NCBI GenBank assembly: GCA_024275165.1
Contig: JAJRZQ010000037.1
Location: forward strand, 62,001 to 126,000
DNA: 64,000 nt
From: a bacterium
GTDB taxonomy: Bacteria; SAR324; XYD2-FULL-50-16
Reading direction: 5' to 3'
Positions within the stretch are counted from its first letter, which is position 1. Every line of letters starts with the position of its first letter. Made by a program: the position numbers and the translations under genes. The notes under the pieces were generated by a model. The model saw only the letters and a program-made list of their open reading frames with translations. It was not told the origin of the DNA and did not search any database. Shown in pieces: positions 7,591 to 16,779 of this stretch.

Positions 7591-9024
7591 TTAAGAATGG
7601 AGTTGAAAACGGTGCCCCGCCTTCACTTGTTTGTGATGTGGAGGCAAGTCCTTTAACTGTTTGCCCCTGTGCATGTAATTGACCGGATTGGGGTTGTCAA
7701 ATTGATCTTGCGGATCCCCATGAATCATTCCCGAACCGGAATCCACCAAAACCAAATCATATTTTTCCCTTGCCGGATCATAGGCCTGTACCTCTCGAAT
7801 TCGCGCCTCACCCAATACCTTTGCCTCTTTCAAGGTGTTGATCATCCGTTTGGGTAGGTGGTCCCCACTAATATAAAGTCTCTTTTCCCCCGCTTTAGTG
7901 GGCACGCTCAAGCGAAAACCCAAGGCGGGAATGGCATGCAGGCTGTTGAACACTTCCGCCTTGGCCCCAAAAAGGTCAAAGGGCTGGTTCGGCAAAACGG
8001 GGTGATACTCATAATGCTTTGCCGCCTCAAGGTAACTGCAATTTTTCAAGGCCATGACCTTTAAAAGCATGGAATGAAAGATATCCGGACTGGTATAAAG
8101 CGGGGTTTGATACCCCTCTTCCAAGGTCTGGGCGGCATCGAGGTGATCTTCATGCACATGGGAGATAAACAGGGCATCCAACTCTTGAAAGTCCAACCCC
8201 AGGTAAGCTAAATGACTGCGGAAAAAAGCGGGACTATCCCACATGACCCATTTCCCCTTAAAATGCAGTAAAACCCCATTGGCGGGCTGCATGGGATCAA
8301 ACCCCTCGGAGTTGCCCAAAATCCGCGCAGAAAAAGCGCGGCTGGAGGCCCGCTCTGTCGTACTGACCCGCACCCCTTTGATCTCGTAGACCGGTCGCAA
8401 GGGCTCGGTGAGTTCCAGCTTACAGGTTACCTCCCCCCCCGCGCTCACCGTAAATTGATCCTTTTCTTGCCGATGAATGAAAACAGCCGGGTCCCCGTTC
8501 AGTTTTTCATACAATTTAATTTCATCCCCCACCTCAAAGGGAATAAATTCGATTAATTCTTTGATTTCCAACACCTGGCCCTGCTTGTTTTTCAAGGCCA
8601 AAAAGCGGCATTCTTGGTGTATTTGCTCTAGATGAGCCCGGTCCATGCCTTGACGCAAGGCCAGCTTTTTCTCCGCCTCTAAGACCTCGGCAACTTCCGG
8701 CCCCAAAAGGGTAACCCGCATCATATCAGAGAGCTTATCCACCACCTCTCGCGTTGCCAACACCCGAAATTTTCTTCCCTGCGCCAACCCCTGTTGGATA
8801 AAAAGAAAGTGGTAAAAGGGGAACTCCAAACAAGCGAGTGAAGAATACCGCTGAATCGCCCGCGAGGGAATCACCACCGTATCGGGTAAGGGCAAGTGCT
8901 TTTGCAAAAGCAATTTCAGCACTTCGGGGGGACAGCCAATCAGCAGATTCCCCAGGCTCGCTGAAAAAAGATGCCCTCCCTCATTGAGAGGAAAATGTTT
9001 AATGTGGGTTTCGGCCTTTGCCAT
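7591..9024 (-). CDS. Metallo-beta-lactamase-fold hydrolase
   Basis: 477-aa cytoplasmic protein. The C-terminal half is a metallo-beta-lactamase fold with HVHEDHLD near residue 300, GVLLHFKGKWVMWDSP before it, and later metal-ligand candidates FNSLHAIPALGF and YISGDHLPK. The first ~200 residues form an extra domain that does not match the usual MBL core. The reaction is unknown. The start ATG 9024 has AAGG eight bases upstream; an earlier in-frame TTG (9051) is less likely. It is the first gene of the unit MBL - exported protein - amrB and is divergent from an outer-membrane protein gene. Confidence 0.75.
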   Translation of the reverse strand: MAKAETHIKHFPLNEGGHLFSASLGNLLIGCPPEVLKLLLQKHLPLPDTVVIPSRAIQRYSSLACLEFPFYHFLFIQQGLAQGRKFRVLATREVVDKLSDMMRVTLLGPEVAEVLEAEKKLALRQGMDRAHLEQIHQECRFLALKNKQGQVLEIKELIEFIPFEVGDEIKLYEKLNGDPAVFIHRQEKDQFTVSAGGEVTCKLELTEPLRPVYEIKGVRVSTTERASSRAFSARILGNSEGFDPMQPANGVLLHFKGKWVMWDSPAFFRSHLAYLGLDFQELDALFISHVHEDHLDAAQTLEEGYQTPLYTSPDIFHSMLLKVMALKNCSYLEAAKHYEYHPVLPNQPFDLFGAKAEVFNSLHAIPALGFRLSVPTKAGEKRLYISGDHLPKRMINTLKEAKVLGEARIREVQAYDPAREKYDLVLVDSGSGMIHGDPQDQFDNPNPVNYMHRGKQLKDLPPHHKQVKAGHRFQLHS

Positions 9025-9350
9025 GGCACAACCTTGTATAAAATGCTGCAATATTTCACCGATTCCAATAGCGGATTCGGCTGCACATGAAAAGCAAACC
9101 CCATGCCAAGTCTAGGCTAAAGACTGAAAAACAGGGCCTGCGGCAGAGCCGGATTTCCCTTGTTTTATTGGCTCAGCGCAAGAGCGAAAATCGAACCTAC
9201 CCCCCTCGCCCCTAGAGCCAAAACCCCCAAGTGACTCAGGCGATTTGGCCCCCATCCTGGATTTTAGATTGGCCCATTGAAAGAATCAACCGAATGGGAT
9301 ATAGCCAATAAAGTCGCCAACAACAAGACCACACCCAGGGATAAATTTTC
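9025..9350. other. Divergent intergenic region (326 bp)
   Basis: It separates the minus-strand metallo-beta-lactamase gene from the plus-strand outer-membrane protein gene and so must hold promoters for both. I see a plausible plus-strand promoter (listed separately). I find no open frame with coding character, no tRNA and no repeat. Confidence 0.5.
9277..9305 (+). promoter_or_regulatory. Candidate sigma70 promoter for outer-membrane protein/hemL
   Basis: TTGAAA (9277-9282), 17-nt spacer, TATAGC (9300-9305). Five of six and four of six consensus bases match. It lies about 45 bp before the ATG at 9351. Confidence 0.5.
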
Positions 9351-10826
9351 ATGCCGATTCTTGTTTTTTTCTTGCTCTCCTTCTTGTTGAGCCATTCCGC
9401 CTTGGCTCAGTTCAACTTCACCCCCTTAAAAGAAGGGGAATACGAACAGCTTGACAAGCGGGGCACCCCCCCGAGCAATGTCACTTTACGGGGGTCCTAC
9501 GAAGCGAGCCACTTGAGCCAAAAAAGCGGTTTGACCGGCAGCCGCGTTGGCCCGGGAGAAACCAACCAAGAGATGATCCTTAAGTTTAAAAGCAGCTTTA
9601 ATGAAAATCTCTCGCTGAATGCGAATATCTCAAACCAGCGCACCGAGTTGGAGTTACAGCGCAAAGGCTTTACCAGCGAGCGCCCTAGCCAAGAGGGAAA
9701 CAGCCGCGCCCCAACGGGGATGAACCTCTACTTTAGAGAGGCTTATTTAGAATACAACCCCAACCCCAATGCCGCGCTCAAAATCGGATACCAACGAGCC
9801 TCGATTGCCGACCGCCTAGGCCTGGTTTATGAAGGAATCGGCAACGCCATTACCCAATCTTGCAGAATGGGAACCTGGTGTTATTATATCGGAGCGATTC
9901 AATTAGGTCAGGGAGAAAATGACGCTCTTTTTTGGGGGCAAATCAATTACCCTGTTTTTGAAGCGGGCACCTTTTTTACCGATCCTTGGGCCAAGGGGGG
10001 AGAGCGCCAAGCCCAAAGCCTAGACATTGAACTCTTTCGCGTCTTTTACAACGCCAATCGCGTTCCCTTAGGCAAGCAGGGCGGTTGGATCGGGGAATAC
10101 AGCGCCTACCACCAAAAAGACGACGCGGGCCGCTATGTCTATTTCGACAATCAAAAAACGGAATATGTGGGCTTTAACCTCACCTGGAACGCCAATGCCC
10201 TGCAGAGCAAACTCCATATCATCCGTTTAGGGGGGCATCGGGATTACTGGTCGGAAACAGCCGGCTCCAGCGAACGCACCAAGCTCGCTCAACGAGGTCA
10301 GGGGGCCCTCTTAACCCTCATTGATTTTAACTACCTGCTAACCCCTCGGTGGAAGTTGGCCGCCAGCGCCCTCCAATCACCGGGAACCAAACAAACCTCG
10401 GCAAAACAAAACTACTGGGATCAAGACGCGACCGGCTTTCAAGAAGTACAACCCGGTTACTTTGGAAAGGCCCTCATCTACTTAAACGGGATGCAAAAAA
10501 GCGGCGACGGCCACTCGGTAAACAACCTGAAATACAACCATATCGGATTGTATTATACCGATCAAATTCAATTTTTTAGCTTTGAAAGCGATTATTACGA
10601 TTTCCGCAACAGCGAAGATGTTTTTGATATCCAGGGCATTAAAAGAAGTAGCATTGGGCGGGAAGTGGATTTAAAATTCCGCTGGAAGTTAGAGCGGAAC
10701 CTAACCACGACCGTCTATACCGCTTTTTTCACCCCTACCGGGGGATACAGCCCGGATGAAACTCCCCCTGATCCGACCATCGAAAATTTCTCCCGTTGGG
10801 GGCTCCACCTACTTTACGACTTTTAA
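9351..10826 (+). CDS. Outer-membrane beta-barrel protein
   Basis: 491-aa protein with a signal peptide (residues 1-19, ending SALA) and a mature body of alternating amphipathic strands rich in Tyr, Asn and Gly. It ends GLHLLYDF, the C-terminal aromatic residue that BAM recognises. Segments such as AYLEYNPNPNAALKIGYQ and YVGFNLTWNANALQSKLHI look like transmembrane strands and turns; one CxxxxC pair (CRMGTWC) is present. The overall look is that of alginate-export or porin-like barrels, but I cannot name a substrate. It stops nine bases before hemL, so the two are probably co-transcribed, with no obvious functional link. Confidence 0.75.
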   Translation: MPILVFFLLSFLLSHSALAQFNFTPLKEGEYEQLDKRGTPPSNVTLRGSYEASHLSQKSGLTGSRVGPGETNQEMILKFKSSFNENLSLNANISNQRTELELQRKGFTSERPSQEGNSRAPTGMNLYFREAYLEYNPNPNAALKIGYQRASIADRLGLVYEGIGNAITQSCRMGTWCYYIGAIQLGQGENDALFWGQINYPVFEAGTFFTDPWAKGGERQAQSLDIELFRVFYNANRVPLGKQGGWIGEYSAYHQKDDAGRYVYFDNQKTEYVGFNLTWNANALQSKLHIIRLGGHRDYWSETAGSSERTKLAQRGQGALLTLIDFNYLLTPRWKLAASALQSPGTKQTSAKQNYWDQDATGFQEVQPGYFGKALIYLNGMQKSGDGHSVNNLKYNHIGLYYTDQIQFFSFESDYYDFRNSEDVFDIQGIKRSSIGREVDLKFRWKLERNLTTTVYTAFFTPTGGYSPDETPPDPTIENFSRWGLHLLYDF

Positions 10827-10834
10827 AAACAACC

Positions 10835-12118
10835 ATGCAAAACCAACAATCCAATCGACTTTTCGCGCGCGCTCAGGCCTCCATTCCCGGTGGAGTCAAC
10901 AGCCCGGTGCGCGCCTTTCAATCCGTCGGCGGCAACCCCCTCTTTATTGCTTCGGGCAAGGGGAGCCAGCTTACCGATGTGGACGGCAATCGCTTCTTAG
11001 ACTATGTAGGCAGTTGGGGACCCTTGATCTTAGGTCACGCCCATGAGCCCACCTTAAAACGCATCGCAAGCGTCATGGCTCGGGGTTTGAGCTTTGGGGC
11101 GCCCACCGAGTTAGAGGTTTTACTCGCTGAAAAGATTAAAGAACTCATGCCCAACATTGAAATGATCCGCATGGTCAACAGCGGTACCGAGGCGACCATG
11201 AGCGCTATTCGCGCCGCGCGCGGTTATACGGGGAGAGATAAAATCATCAAGTTTACCGGTTGTTATCACGGTCATGCCGACTACCTTTTGGTTCAGGCCG
11301 GTAGCGGGGCCACCACCTTAGGGGCCCCGAACAGCCCCGGAGTGCCCGCCTCCTTCGTGGCCGAGACTCTGCTGGCCAAACTCAACGATATTGCGGGGGC
11401 GCGCCGGTTGGCAGAGGAATACGAGGGGGAAATCGCCGCCATCATCATCGAGCCGGTCGCAGGCAATATGGGCGTTGTCCCCCCAAAGGGCGATTTTTTG
11501 GCTGAACTGCGTTCCCTCTGTGATTTGCATGGCATTGTCTTGATCTTCGATGAGGTGATGTGCGGCTTTCGCGTCGGCTTGGGCGGAGCGCAGGGGCTCT
11601 ATCATGTTCAGCCCGACCTCACCGCTTTAGGCAAGGTGATCGGCGGGGGGATGCCCGTGGGGGCCTATGGTGGAAAAAAAGCGATTATGGAGCAAATCAG
11701 CCCCTCGGGCAAAATCTATCAAGCAGGTACCTTGAGCGGGAACCCCGTGGCCATGGCAGCCGGATTAGCGACTCTAGAAGAGGTTTCCCAACCTGGTTTT
11801 TATGAGGAATTGGGCCGCAAAGTGAGTTGGTTGACCAATGAGATGAAAGATGCGCTCCAGGCCTCGGGCCGCCCCTATTGCCTCAACGCCGTGGGAAGTA
11901 TGTTCGGTTTTTGGTTTATTGAAGAAGAGGTGCATGACTATGAAACCGCCTTAAGGTGCGATACCGTCTTATACGGCAAATACTTTAGGGAAATGTTGCT
12001 CCGAGGGGTCTACATGGCGCCTTCGGCCTTTGAGGCCGCTTTTATGTCCGCCGCGCATAGCGACGCAGACTTGGAAGAAACGGCCAAAGCCTTTCAAGGC
12101 GCCTTGCGGGCTCTATAA
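10835..12118 (+). CDS. hemL: Glutamate-1-semialdehyde 2,1-aminomutase
   Basis: PLP enzyme converting glutamate-1-semialdehyde to 5-aminolevulinate, the first dedicated tetrapyrrole precursor of the C5 pathway, in the cytoplasm. The 427-aa length is normal for the family. Seen motifs: SIPGGVNSPVRAF at the start, MVNSGTEATMSAIRAARG, FDEVMCGFRVG, the PLP-lysine segment GKVIGGGMPVGAYGG and GTLSGNPVAMAAG. The start is ATG 10835. It is probably transcribed with the upstream barrel gene. Tetrapyrrole supply fits the presence here of a B12-dependent reductase and a cytochrome c. Confidence 0.97.
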   Translation: MQNQQSNRLFARAQASIPGGVNSPVRAFQSVGGNPLFIASGKGSQLTDVDGNRFLDYVGSWGPLILGHAHEPTLKRIASVMARGLSFGAPTELEVLLAEKIKELMPNIEMIRMVNSGTEATMSAIRAARGYTGRDKIIKFTGCYHGHADYLLVQAGSGATTLGAPNSPGVPASFVAETLLAKLNDIAGARRLAEEYEGEIAAIIIEPVAGNMGVVPPKGDFLAELRSLCDLHGIVLIFDEVMCGFRVGLGGAQGLYHVQPDLTALGKVIGGGMPVGAYGGKKAIMEQISPSGKIYQAGTLSGNPVAMAAGLATLEEVSQPGFYEELGRKVSWLTNEMKDALQASGRPYCLNAVGSMFGFWFIEEEVHDYETALRCDTVLYGKYFREMLLRGVYMAPSAFEAAFMSAAHSDADLEETAKAFQGALRAL

Positions 12119-12211
12119 ACCAAAACCATGGGTGAACATTTGTATATTCTTCTTGCTTCCTGAAGCTTCTTGCGCTAGATTCAAGTTCTCAATCTATCTT
12201 TAAGGACCCTC

Positions 12212-12619
12212 ATGCTAGCCCATTCCACCTTTAAGGTCACCCGTTGGGACGAATCCCCCTCCCCCGTGGGGGCCTCTGCCTGCCCTTGGTCGAAAACCTC
12301 CATCGAGTTCGCCCTCTCCGGACAGCTGGAGGGAACCGCTTGGGTCGAATACCTGATGCATTACCATCACTTCAACCCCCAGGCCCCTTTAGAAAGCCAT
12401 GCGCATTATGTAGGTTTGATCCGTTTTGAAGGAACTTTAGAAGGGAAACAAGGCGCCTTTACCCTTTGTGACCAGGGTACTTTTTTCCAGGGGTCGGCAG
12501 AATCCAAATTTGAAATCTTGAAAGATTCAGGCACAGGGGAATTGCAAGGCATACGGGGCGCGGGCCAATATCACTCGACCCCCAAAGCAAGCCGCCTGAC
12601 TCTAGACTACAACTTATAG
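12212..12619 (+). CDS. DUF3224 family protein
   Basis: 135-aa single-domain protein resembling the DUF3224 beta-barrel family (related in fold to allene oxide cyclase). Typical segments are a start near HSTFKVTRWDE, then LSGQLEGTAWVEYLMHY, HYVGLIRFEGTLEGKQGAF and a final GTGELQGIRGAG. No biochemical role is established. A good ribosome site (AAGGA, five bases before ATG) supports the start. Its stop abuts the stop of the convergent PAS-SpoIIE gene with no intervening base. Confidence 0.8.
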   Translation: MLAHSTFKVTRWDESPSPVGASACPWSKTSIEFALSGQLEGTAWVEYLMHYHHFNPQAPLESHAHYVGLIRFEGTLEGKQGAFTLCDQGTFFQGSAESKFEILKDSGTGELQGIRGAGQYHSTPKASRLTLDYNL

Positions 12620-13828
12620 CTAGGGTAGACGAAAGCCCAACAGGGTGATGTCGTCACGGCGTTCAAAGTCGCCTTGATACTCCTTTAGGTTGCGCAAAAA
12701 GTACTCTTTTTGCGCTTTCATGTCTTGCCCACTTTGTTGGGAAATGAGTTCATGCAAGCGTTTTCGACCAAAACAAAACCCCTTCTCTCCCCCCACCTGA
12801 TCTAAAAAACCATCGGTGTAGAGGTAAAAGGTTTGGTTTTTATTGATCACCACCCGGTGATCTGTAAAGGGTTGATCTGGTTGATGGGTACGATACCCCA
12901 AAGAGCAACGATTCCCCGAAATGACCTGCACCGCACCCTGCTCCACCACCAACAAGGGCAGCCTGGCACCGGCAAAAACGACCTCGCCCAGTTCCGGGTC
13001 GATTAAACACAAGGCCAAATCCAAGCCATCATCCGAGAGGGTTTGTTGCGAGTCTTGACCATATAAGGAGTCATGAATCGCGGCACTCAACTCCCCTAAA
13101 ATTTTCCCCGGGCTTTCATATTGCCCACTTTTGATAATCTGCTTGAGCAGGATGCCGGCGATCATGGTCATCAAAGCCCCGGGAACCCCGTGCCCCGTGC
13201 AATCGCTTAAAGCGAGCAGAAACTTATCGCCGATCTTTTCCATAAGGTAAAAATCGCCCCCAACCAAATCACGGGGCTCCCAGATCACGAAATGATCCGG
13301 CATCACGCTTTCTAAAAGACGCTCAGAAGGCAATAAGGAAGACTGGATCGTCTGGGCGTATTCTAAGCTTTTGACAATCATCCGATTTTTATTGCGGATC
13401 TCTTCTTCCATCATCTTGCGGTCTGTAATATTGCGCGCGACCCCTTCCACACAATAGGGGACCCCCTTATTATTGACCCGAATCTTCGCGTTGGTAGAGA
13501 CCCAGATAATCCGCCCATCCTTATGGCGAATCGCCGCTTCCACATGCTGGGCTTGCCCTCCGCCGGCACGAATCGCCTCAATCAGTTTGCCTCGTTCTTC
13601 AGGATGATAATAAAAATCCACCATGGGACGGCCTAACATTTCTTCTGGTTCATAACCGACCGCTTCTTTACAAAAAGAAGAGATCAGGGTGATTTCACCC
13701 TGCATATTGGTCTGATAAAACACATCGGGCAAGCGGTCTAAAATAGATTGAATATCCTCTTTTAACCGTTCTACCTCGTTTAACAACTCTTGTGTTTGCG
13801 CGTTCATGGGTTCAGGGGAATTAGGCAT
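12620..13828 (-). CDS. PAS-domain SpoIIE-type (PP2C) serine phosphatase
   Basis: 402-aa cytoplasmic signalling protein. A short coiled coil (residues ~8-30) precedes a PAS/PAC module (DVFYQTNMQGEITLIS to VEGVARNITDRK, ~31-150) and a SpoIIE phosphatase domain (~180-400) with the metal-binding segments VGGDFYLMEKIGDKFLLALSDCTGHG and ERRDDITLLGFRL. These enzymes usually dephosphorylate an anti-sigma-factor antagonist in partner-switching systems; no such partner lies next to it. The start ATG 13828 lacks a clear Shine-Dalgarno; ATG 13807 (MNAQTQEL) is a possible alternative. The 205-bp gap upstream shows no gene. Confidence 0.9.
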   Translation of the reverse strand: MPNSPEPMNAQTQELLNEVERLKEDIQSILDRLPDVFYQTNMQGEITLISSFCKEAVGYEPEEMLGRPMVDFYYHPEERGKLIEAIRAGGGQAQHVEAAIRHKDGRIIWVSTNAKIRVNNKGVPYCVEGVARNITDRKMMEEEIRNKNRMIVKSLEYAQTIQSSLLPSERLLESVMPDHFVIWEPRDLVGGDFYLMEKIGDKFLLALSDCTGHGVPGALMTMIAGILLKQIIKSGQYESPGKILGELSAAIHDSLYGQDSQQTLSDDGLDLALCLIDPELGEVVFAGARLPLLVVEQGAVQVISGNRCSLGYRTHQPDQPFTDHRVVINKNQTFYLYTDGFLDQVGGEKGFCFGRKRLHELISQQSGQDMKAQKEYFLRNLKEYQGDFERRDDITLLGFRLP

Positions 13829-14033
13829 TCGTCAAATCTGATATTTGATACAAGGGAATTTAAGGTTATTTTTTTAGCTAGGTTAACCTGAAAAAAAAGA
13901 AAGGCCAAGTTTTCTAATTAAGTTTTTCATTTCCCTCCCCCGGCAAAACTACAGAGCGGCCTGAGGGTCAGGGGTGGCCCATCCATCACGGGCCGCGGCA
14001 ACTTGATTGATTTTGGGGCTCGGTTGAAGCTGC

Positions 14034-14894
14034 CTAATTTAAGGTTACAATCTCCCAGGCATCGGTTCTCTCTTGCAGTAGATATTTCAAAAAGGCCAAG
14101 TGGCTCGCGTGACCGGAACGATGACTGAAGAAATTGCCCAAAATCCTTAAGTTGTCGGCTAAAAAAAAGTCCCCGATTTGGTCTAGAATCTTGTGCAGGT
14201 TTGGCTCGTTGAGCCAAGTTAGGTTTTCGATATTTTGAAAGCCCCCTTGCTTGCCTAAAATAATCGCGTTTTTTTCACTCCCCCCCTTGATCAGGCAGGC
14301 GGCCCGCATTTTGGGAATGTCTTCTTCCCTACAAAAGGTTTTTGCCCGCACAATTTGCTCTGCGTAATTCGCCGGGGTAAAGTGAAATTGAAACTCCTGC
14401 CGACCAATTTGATCATGTTCAAAGTCAATCGAAAAGGTGAAATTCGTCTCCTCCGAAGGGGTCGCCGCAATTTGGATTTCCCCTTGACTCCATTGGATGG
14501 GTTTAAGGACGCGCAGGGCTTTTTTTGCGCCTTCTAGTTCCGCCAGCCCCACTTGACTGAATTTTTCATAAAAAACCCACCCCGAACCGTCATAAATGGG
14601 AACCTCATCCGCTGCCAGCTCGATTAAGAGGTTGTCAATCCCCATGCCACTGCATACGCTGAGCAGGTGCTCGACCGTATTAAGCTTCACCCCGGCCTCT
14701 TCCAAGGTCGTACAGAGGGGGCTGGAGCGGGCATATTGCCAGGTCGCCGGAATTTTGACATTTTGATCCCTCCGGTAGAAAATAATCCCATGATCCGCTG
14801 GAGCCGGGTGAAAGGCGAGTTGGGTCTTCAATCCCGAATGCAGCCCCTGCCCCCCTGAGAGCAGACAGCTTTCCTTGATGGTCATTTGATTCAT
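14034..14894 (-). CDS. lpxC: UDP-3-O-acyl-N-acetylglucosamine deacetylase
   Basis: Zinc deacetylase that commits UDP-3-O-acyl-GlcNAc to lipid A synthesis. Family landmarks: LLSGGQGLHSG near the N-terminus; LNTVEHLLS (Glu plus first zinc His); ADEVPIYDGSGWVF; LHKILDQIGDFFL (second His and the Asp ligand); HRSGHASH (catalytic His). The predicted length of 286 aa is slightly below E. coli LpxC (305). I chose ATG 14894; TTG 14900 and ATG 14885 are alternatives, none with a strong ribosome site. It is divergent from two rhodanese lipoprotein genes. It shows the organism makes lipopolysaccharide. Confidence 0.95.
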   Translation of the reverse strand: MNQMTIKESCLLSGGQGLHSGLKTQLAFHPAPADHGIIFYRRDQNVKIPATWQYARSSPLCTTLEEAGVKLNTVEHLLSVCSGMGIDNLLIELAADEVPIYDGSGWVFYEKFSQVGLAELEGAKKALRVLKPIQWSQGEIQIAATPSEETNFTFSIDFEHDQIGRQEFQFHFTPANYAEQIVRAKTFCREEDIPKMRAACLIKGGSEKNAIILGKQGGFQNIENLTWLNEPNLHKILDQIGDFFLADNLRILGNFFSHRSGHASHLAFLKYLLQERTDAWEIVTLN

Positions 14895-14918
14895 AGACAA
14901 TTTTTTTCAGGAAGAAAC

Positions 14919-15395
14919 ATGAAAACCAGGTTTGCCCTTGGCTTTGCCTTTTTTAGCCTGACCGCTTTAATGGCTTGCGACCAGCCCATGGAGGCGGATC
15001 AACCCCTTCCCAGCCCGGACTACCGCATCATCAATTTAACTCACCCCATGGCCGGTCGTTTTTTACACCAGCAAAAAGACAACCCTGATTTGGTTATTTT
15101 GGATGTACGGCCCCCCGAAGAATTCGCCCAAGGGCACCTCAAAAACGCCTTCTTAATCAATTTTAGTAACCCCGGCTTTGAAAGGGAAGTGAAAAAACTC
15201 GACAAAAAGAAAATCTATTTTATTTACAGCCAACGGGGAGAACAATCCCTGCTCATGGCTCAATTCATGGCCAAAAAGGGCTTTACCCATCTTTACAACC
15301 TGCAACGAGGGCTTGTTTTAGGATTCCCCCAGCCCCCAGAACGCCCCGAAAAGCAACTTAAAACCCCGGGGGGGTTTAAGTTTTTAGAAGGATGA
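14919..15395 (+). CDS. Rhodanese-like lipoprotein with Ser in place of the catalytic Cys
   Basis: 158-aa lipoprotein: signal peptide with lipobox LMAC, then a rhodanese fold (DLVILDVRPPEEFAQGHL; KKIYFIYSQRGEQS). In active rhodaneses the loop after the YFVY-like strand starts with Cys (compare YCQSGYRS in the next gene); here it is Ser, so sulfur transfer by the classic persulfide is not expected. It could be a binding or structural protein. The start ATG 14919 has AGGAAG six bases upstream. The paralogous gene follows 31 bp downstream; the pair looks like a tandem duplication followed by divergence. Confidence 0.8.
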   Translation: MKTRFALGFAFFSLTALMACDQPMEADQPLPSPDYRIINLTHPMAGRFLHQQKDNPDLVILDVRPPEEFAQGHLKNAFLINFSNPGFEREVKKLDKKKIYFIYSQRGEQSLLMAQFMAKKGFTHLYNLQRGLVLGFPQPPERPEKQLKTPGGFKFLEG

Positions 15396-15426
15396 ACCCA
15401 CCTTGCAAGGCGCAAAAAAGAGCAGA

Positions 15427-15855
15427 ATGAAAAAATACCTCCCCCTCTTCTTCTTCAGCCTGCTGGGGTTGACCGCCTGTGACGCCTTGCGACAAGGGAT
15501 GAACTCAGAGGTGGAATACACCCAGCTCAACTACGCCGAGGCCGAGGAGCTGCTTTATGCCAAGCAGGGCCAGCCCGATTTCCTCATCTTAGATGTCAGA
15601 ACACCGGCTGAAGCGGCTCAAGGCCAAGTCCCCGAAGCCGTCAACCTCGATTTCCACCGCTCCGATTTTATGGCCCAAATAAAGCGACTGGACCGCCATC
15701 AAACCTATTTCGTTTATTGCCAAAGCGGCTACCGTTCCGCTAAAACAGCGAGCCGCATGGTACAACTCGGCTTTACCGAGGTGTTCAACTTAACCGCTGG
15801 CCTTGCCCAAGGCATCCCCCATCCTAAGGCAAAAGCGACAAAGACAACCCCTTGA
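15427..15855 (+). CDS. Rhodanese lipoprotein, catalytic Cys present
   Basis: 142-aa lipoprotein with signal peptide and lipobox LTAC, then one rhodanese domain. DFLILDVRTPAEAAQGQVP carries the conserved Asp-Arg region, and YFVYCQSGYRS is an active-site loop with Cys, so it can in principle form a persulfide. It is expected to face the periplasm, anchored in the inner or outer membrane. I chose ATG 15427 because the signal peptide starts there; TTG 15403 would add a charged extension. It is the second of two tandem rhodanese lipoproteins, probably in one operon. Confidence 0.85.
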   Translation: MKKYLPLFFFSLLGLTACDALRQGMNSEVEYTQLNYAEAEELLYAKQGQPDFLILDVRTPAEAAQGQVPEAVNLDFHRSDFMAQIKRLDRHQTYFVYCQSGYRSAKTASRMVQLGFTEVFNLTAGLAQGIPHPKAKATKTTP

Positions 15856-15891
15856 TTTTTTTTGTGCTTAAAAATTTACGCCTCGGCTCCA

Positions 15892-16779
15892 TCAGCTTTT
15901 GCAATGCCCCCCCTTAGGAAACAGGGTCGACTTGATCATCAAGGCACCGGCCACAGGCTGAATGACCTCGTCCTGCTGCGCCTTATCTAAGCCAAAGCTA
16001 CGCCCCGCCTCTTGAATATAAGCCGATTCCTGCGAATCGAATTCCTCATCGCACATCACAATCTCCACCATATATTTATAGAGGTAGAGCATGTAATCTT
16101 CCGGCAAAAACACCCGAGGGAGCGGCTCACCTTGACCAACCAGCTTCTCGATATCCATCAGCTTGGCTTGGTCATGATGCAGGAGTTGGTTGATATTTTC
16201 GATATATTTAAACTCCGCTGGATGCACCACCCCATCAGCGCGAATGGCCATCAGCAAAAGCACAGAGCATTGAAAGGCTTGCTCTTCATCCAGCTCACGG
16301 GCCAAGGTATCAAAAAAATCCCGGCGAATCTCGTATTGGGCTTGCTCGATAATCTTTAAGGCGTGGCTGGGGTCTAACTCCAAGGCATGGGTCACATCAC
16401 CGATAAAATAATAGTCATGTTCAGAAAAATCTCGCCCGGTGGTAAAAATATGCACTAAAGAGCTTAAAAGGTGTTTGGCCACGATCAGCGGCAAACGAAT
16501 AGGCTCGCCGCTATATCCCCCCCCCTCCTGGTTGGCGGAAACCGCAATCGCTTGACTCAAAGTTTGGTGCACCCACAGCTTGATCTGCCTGAGTTTAAAG
16601 TTGAGTACCGCGTTCGCTTCACTGGCCTGCTCTCGCCCTTTTGGTCGCATCATCGCTTGCGGAAACAGGGTGTTAAACAGATTTTTGCCATGATTCAAAA
16701 AAGTGAACACCTCTCTTTCACATTGGCGCATCAGACTTTTTTGAATCCGGGTAATCTCTTGTTCGCTCAAACTTAACAT
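15892..16779 (-). CDS. TerB-like domain protein
   Basis: 295-aa cytoplasmic helical protein. The C-terminal part resembles the TerB/DjlA-type acidic metal-binding helical domain: LLLMAIRADGVVHPAEFKYI near residue 175 and YMVEIVMCDEEFDSQESAYI near residue 240 have the paired DG...E and DEEFD...E pattern of these proteins. The N-terminal 150 residues have no match that I recognise. Function unknown; TerB domains occur in stress and envelope systems. GAGG upstream of ATG supports the start. It is divergent from the 758-aa coiled-coil gene. Confidence 0.65.
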   Translation of the reverse strand: MLSLSEQEITRIQKSLMRQCEREVFTFLNHGKNLFNTLFPQAMMRPKGREQASEANAVLNFKLRQIKLWVHQTLSQAIAVSANQEGGGYSGEPIRLPLIVAKHLLSSLVHIFTTGRDFSEHDYYFIGDVTHALELDPSHALKIIEQAQYEIRRDFFDTLARELDEEQAFQCSVLLLMAIRADGVVHPAEFKYIENINQLLHHDQAKLMDIEKLVGQGEPLPRVFLPEDYMLYLYKYMVEIVMCDEEFDSQESAYIQEAGRSFGLDKAQQDEVIQPVAGALMIKSTLFPKGGHCKS

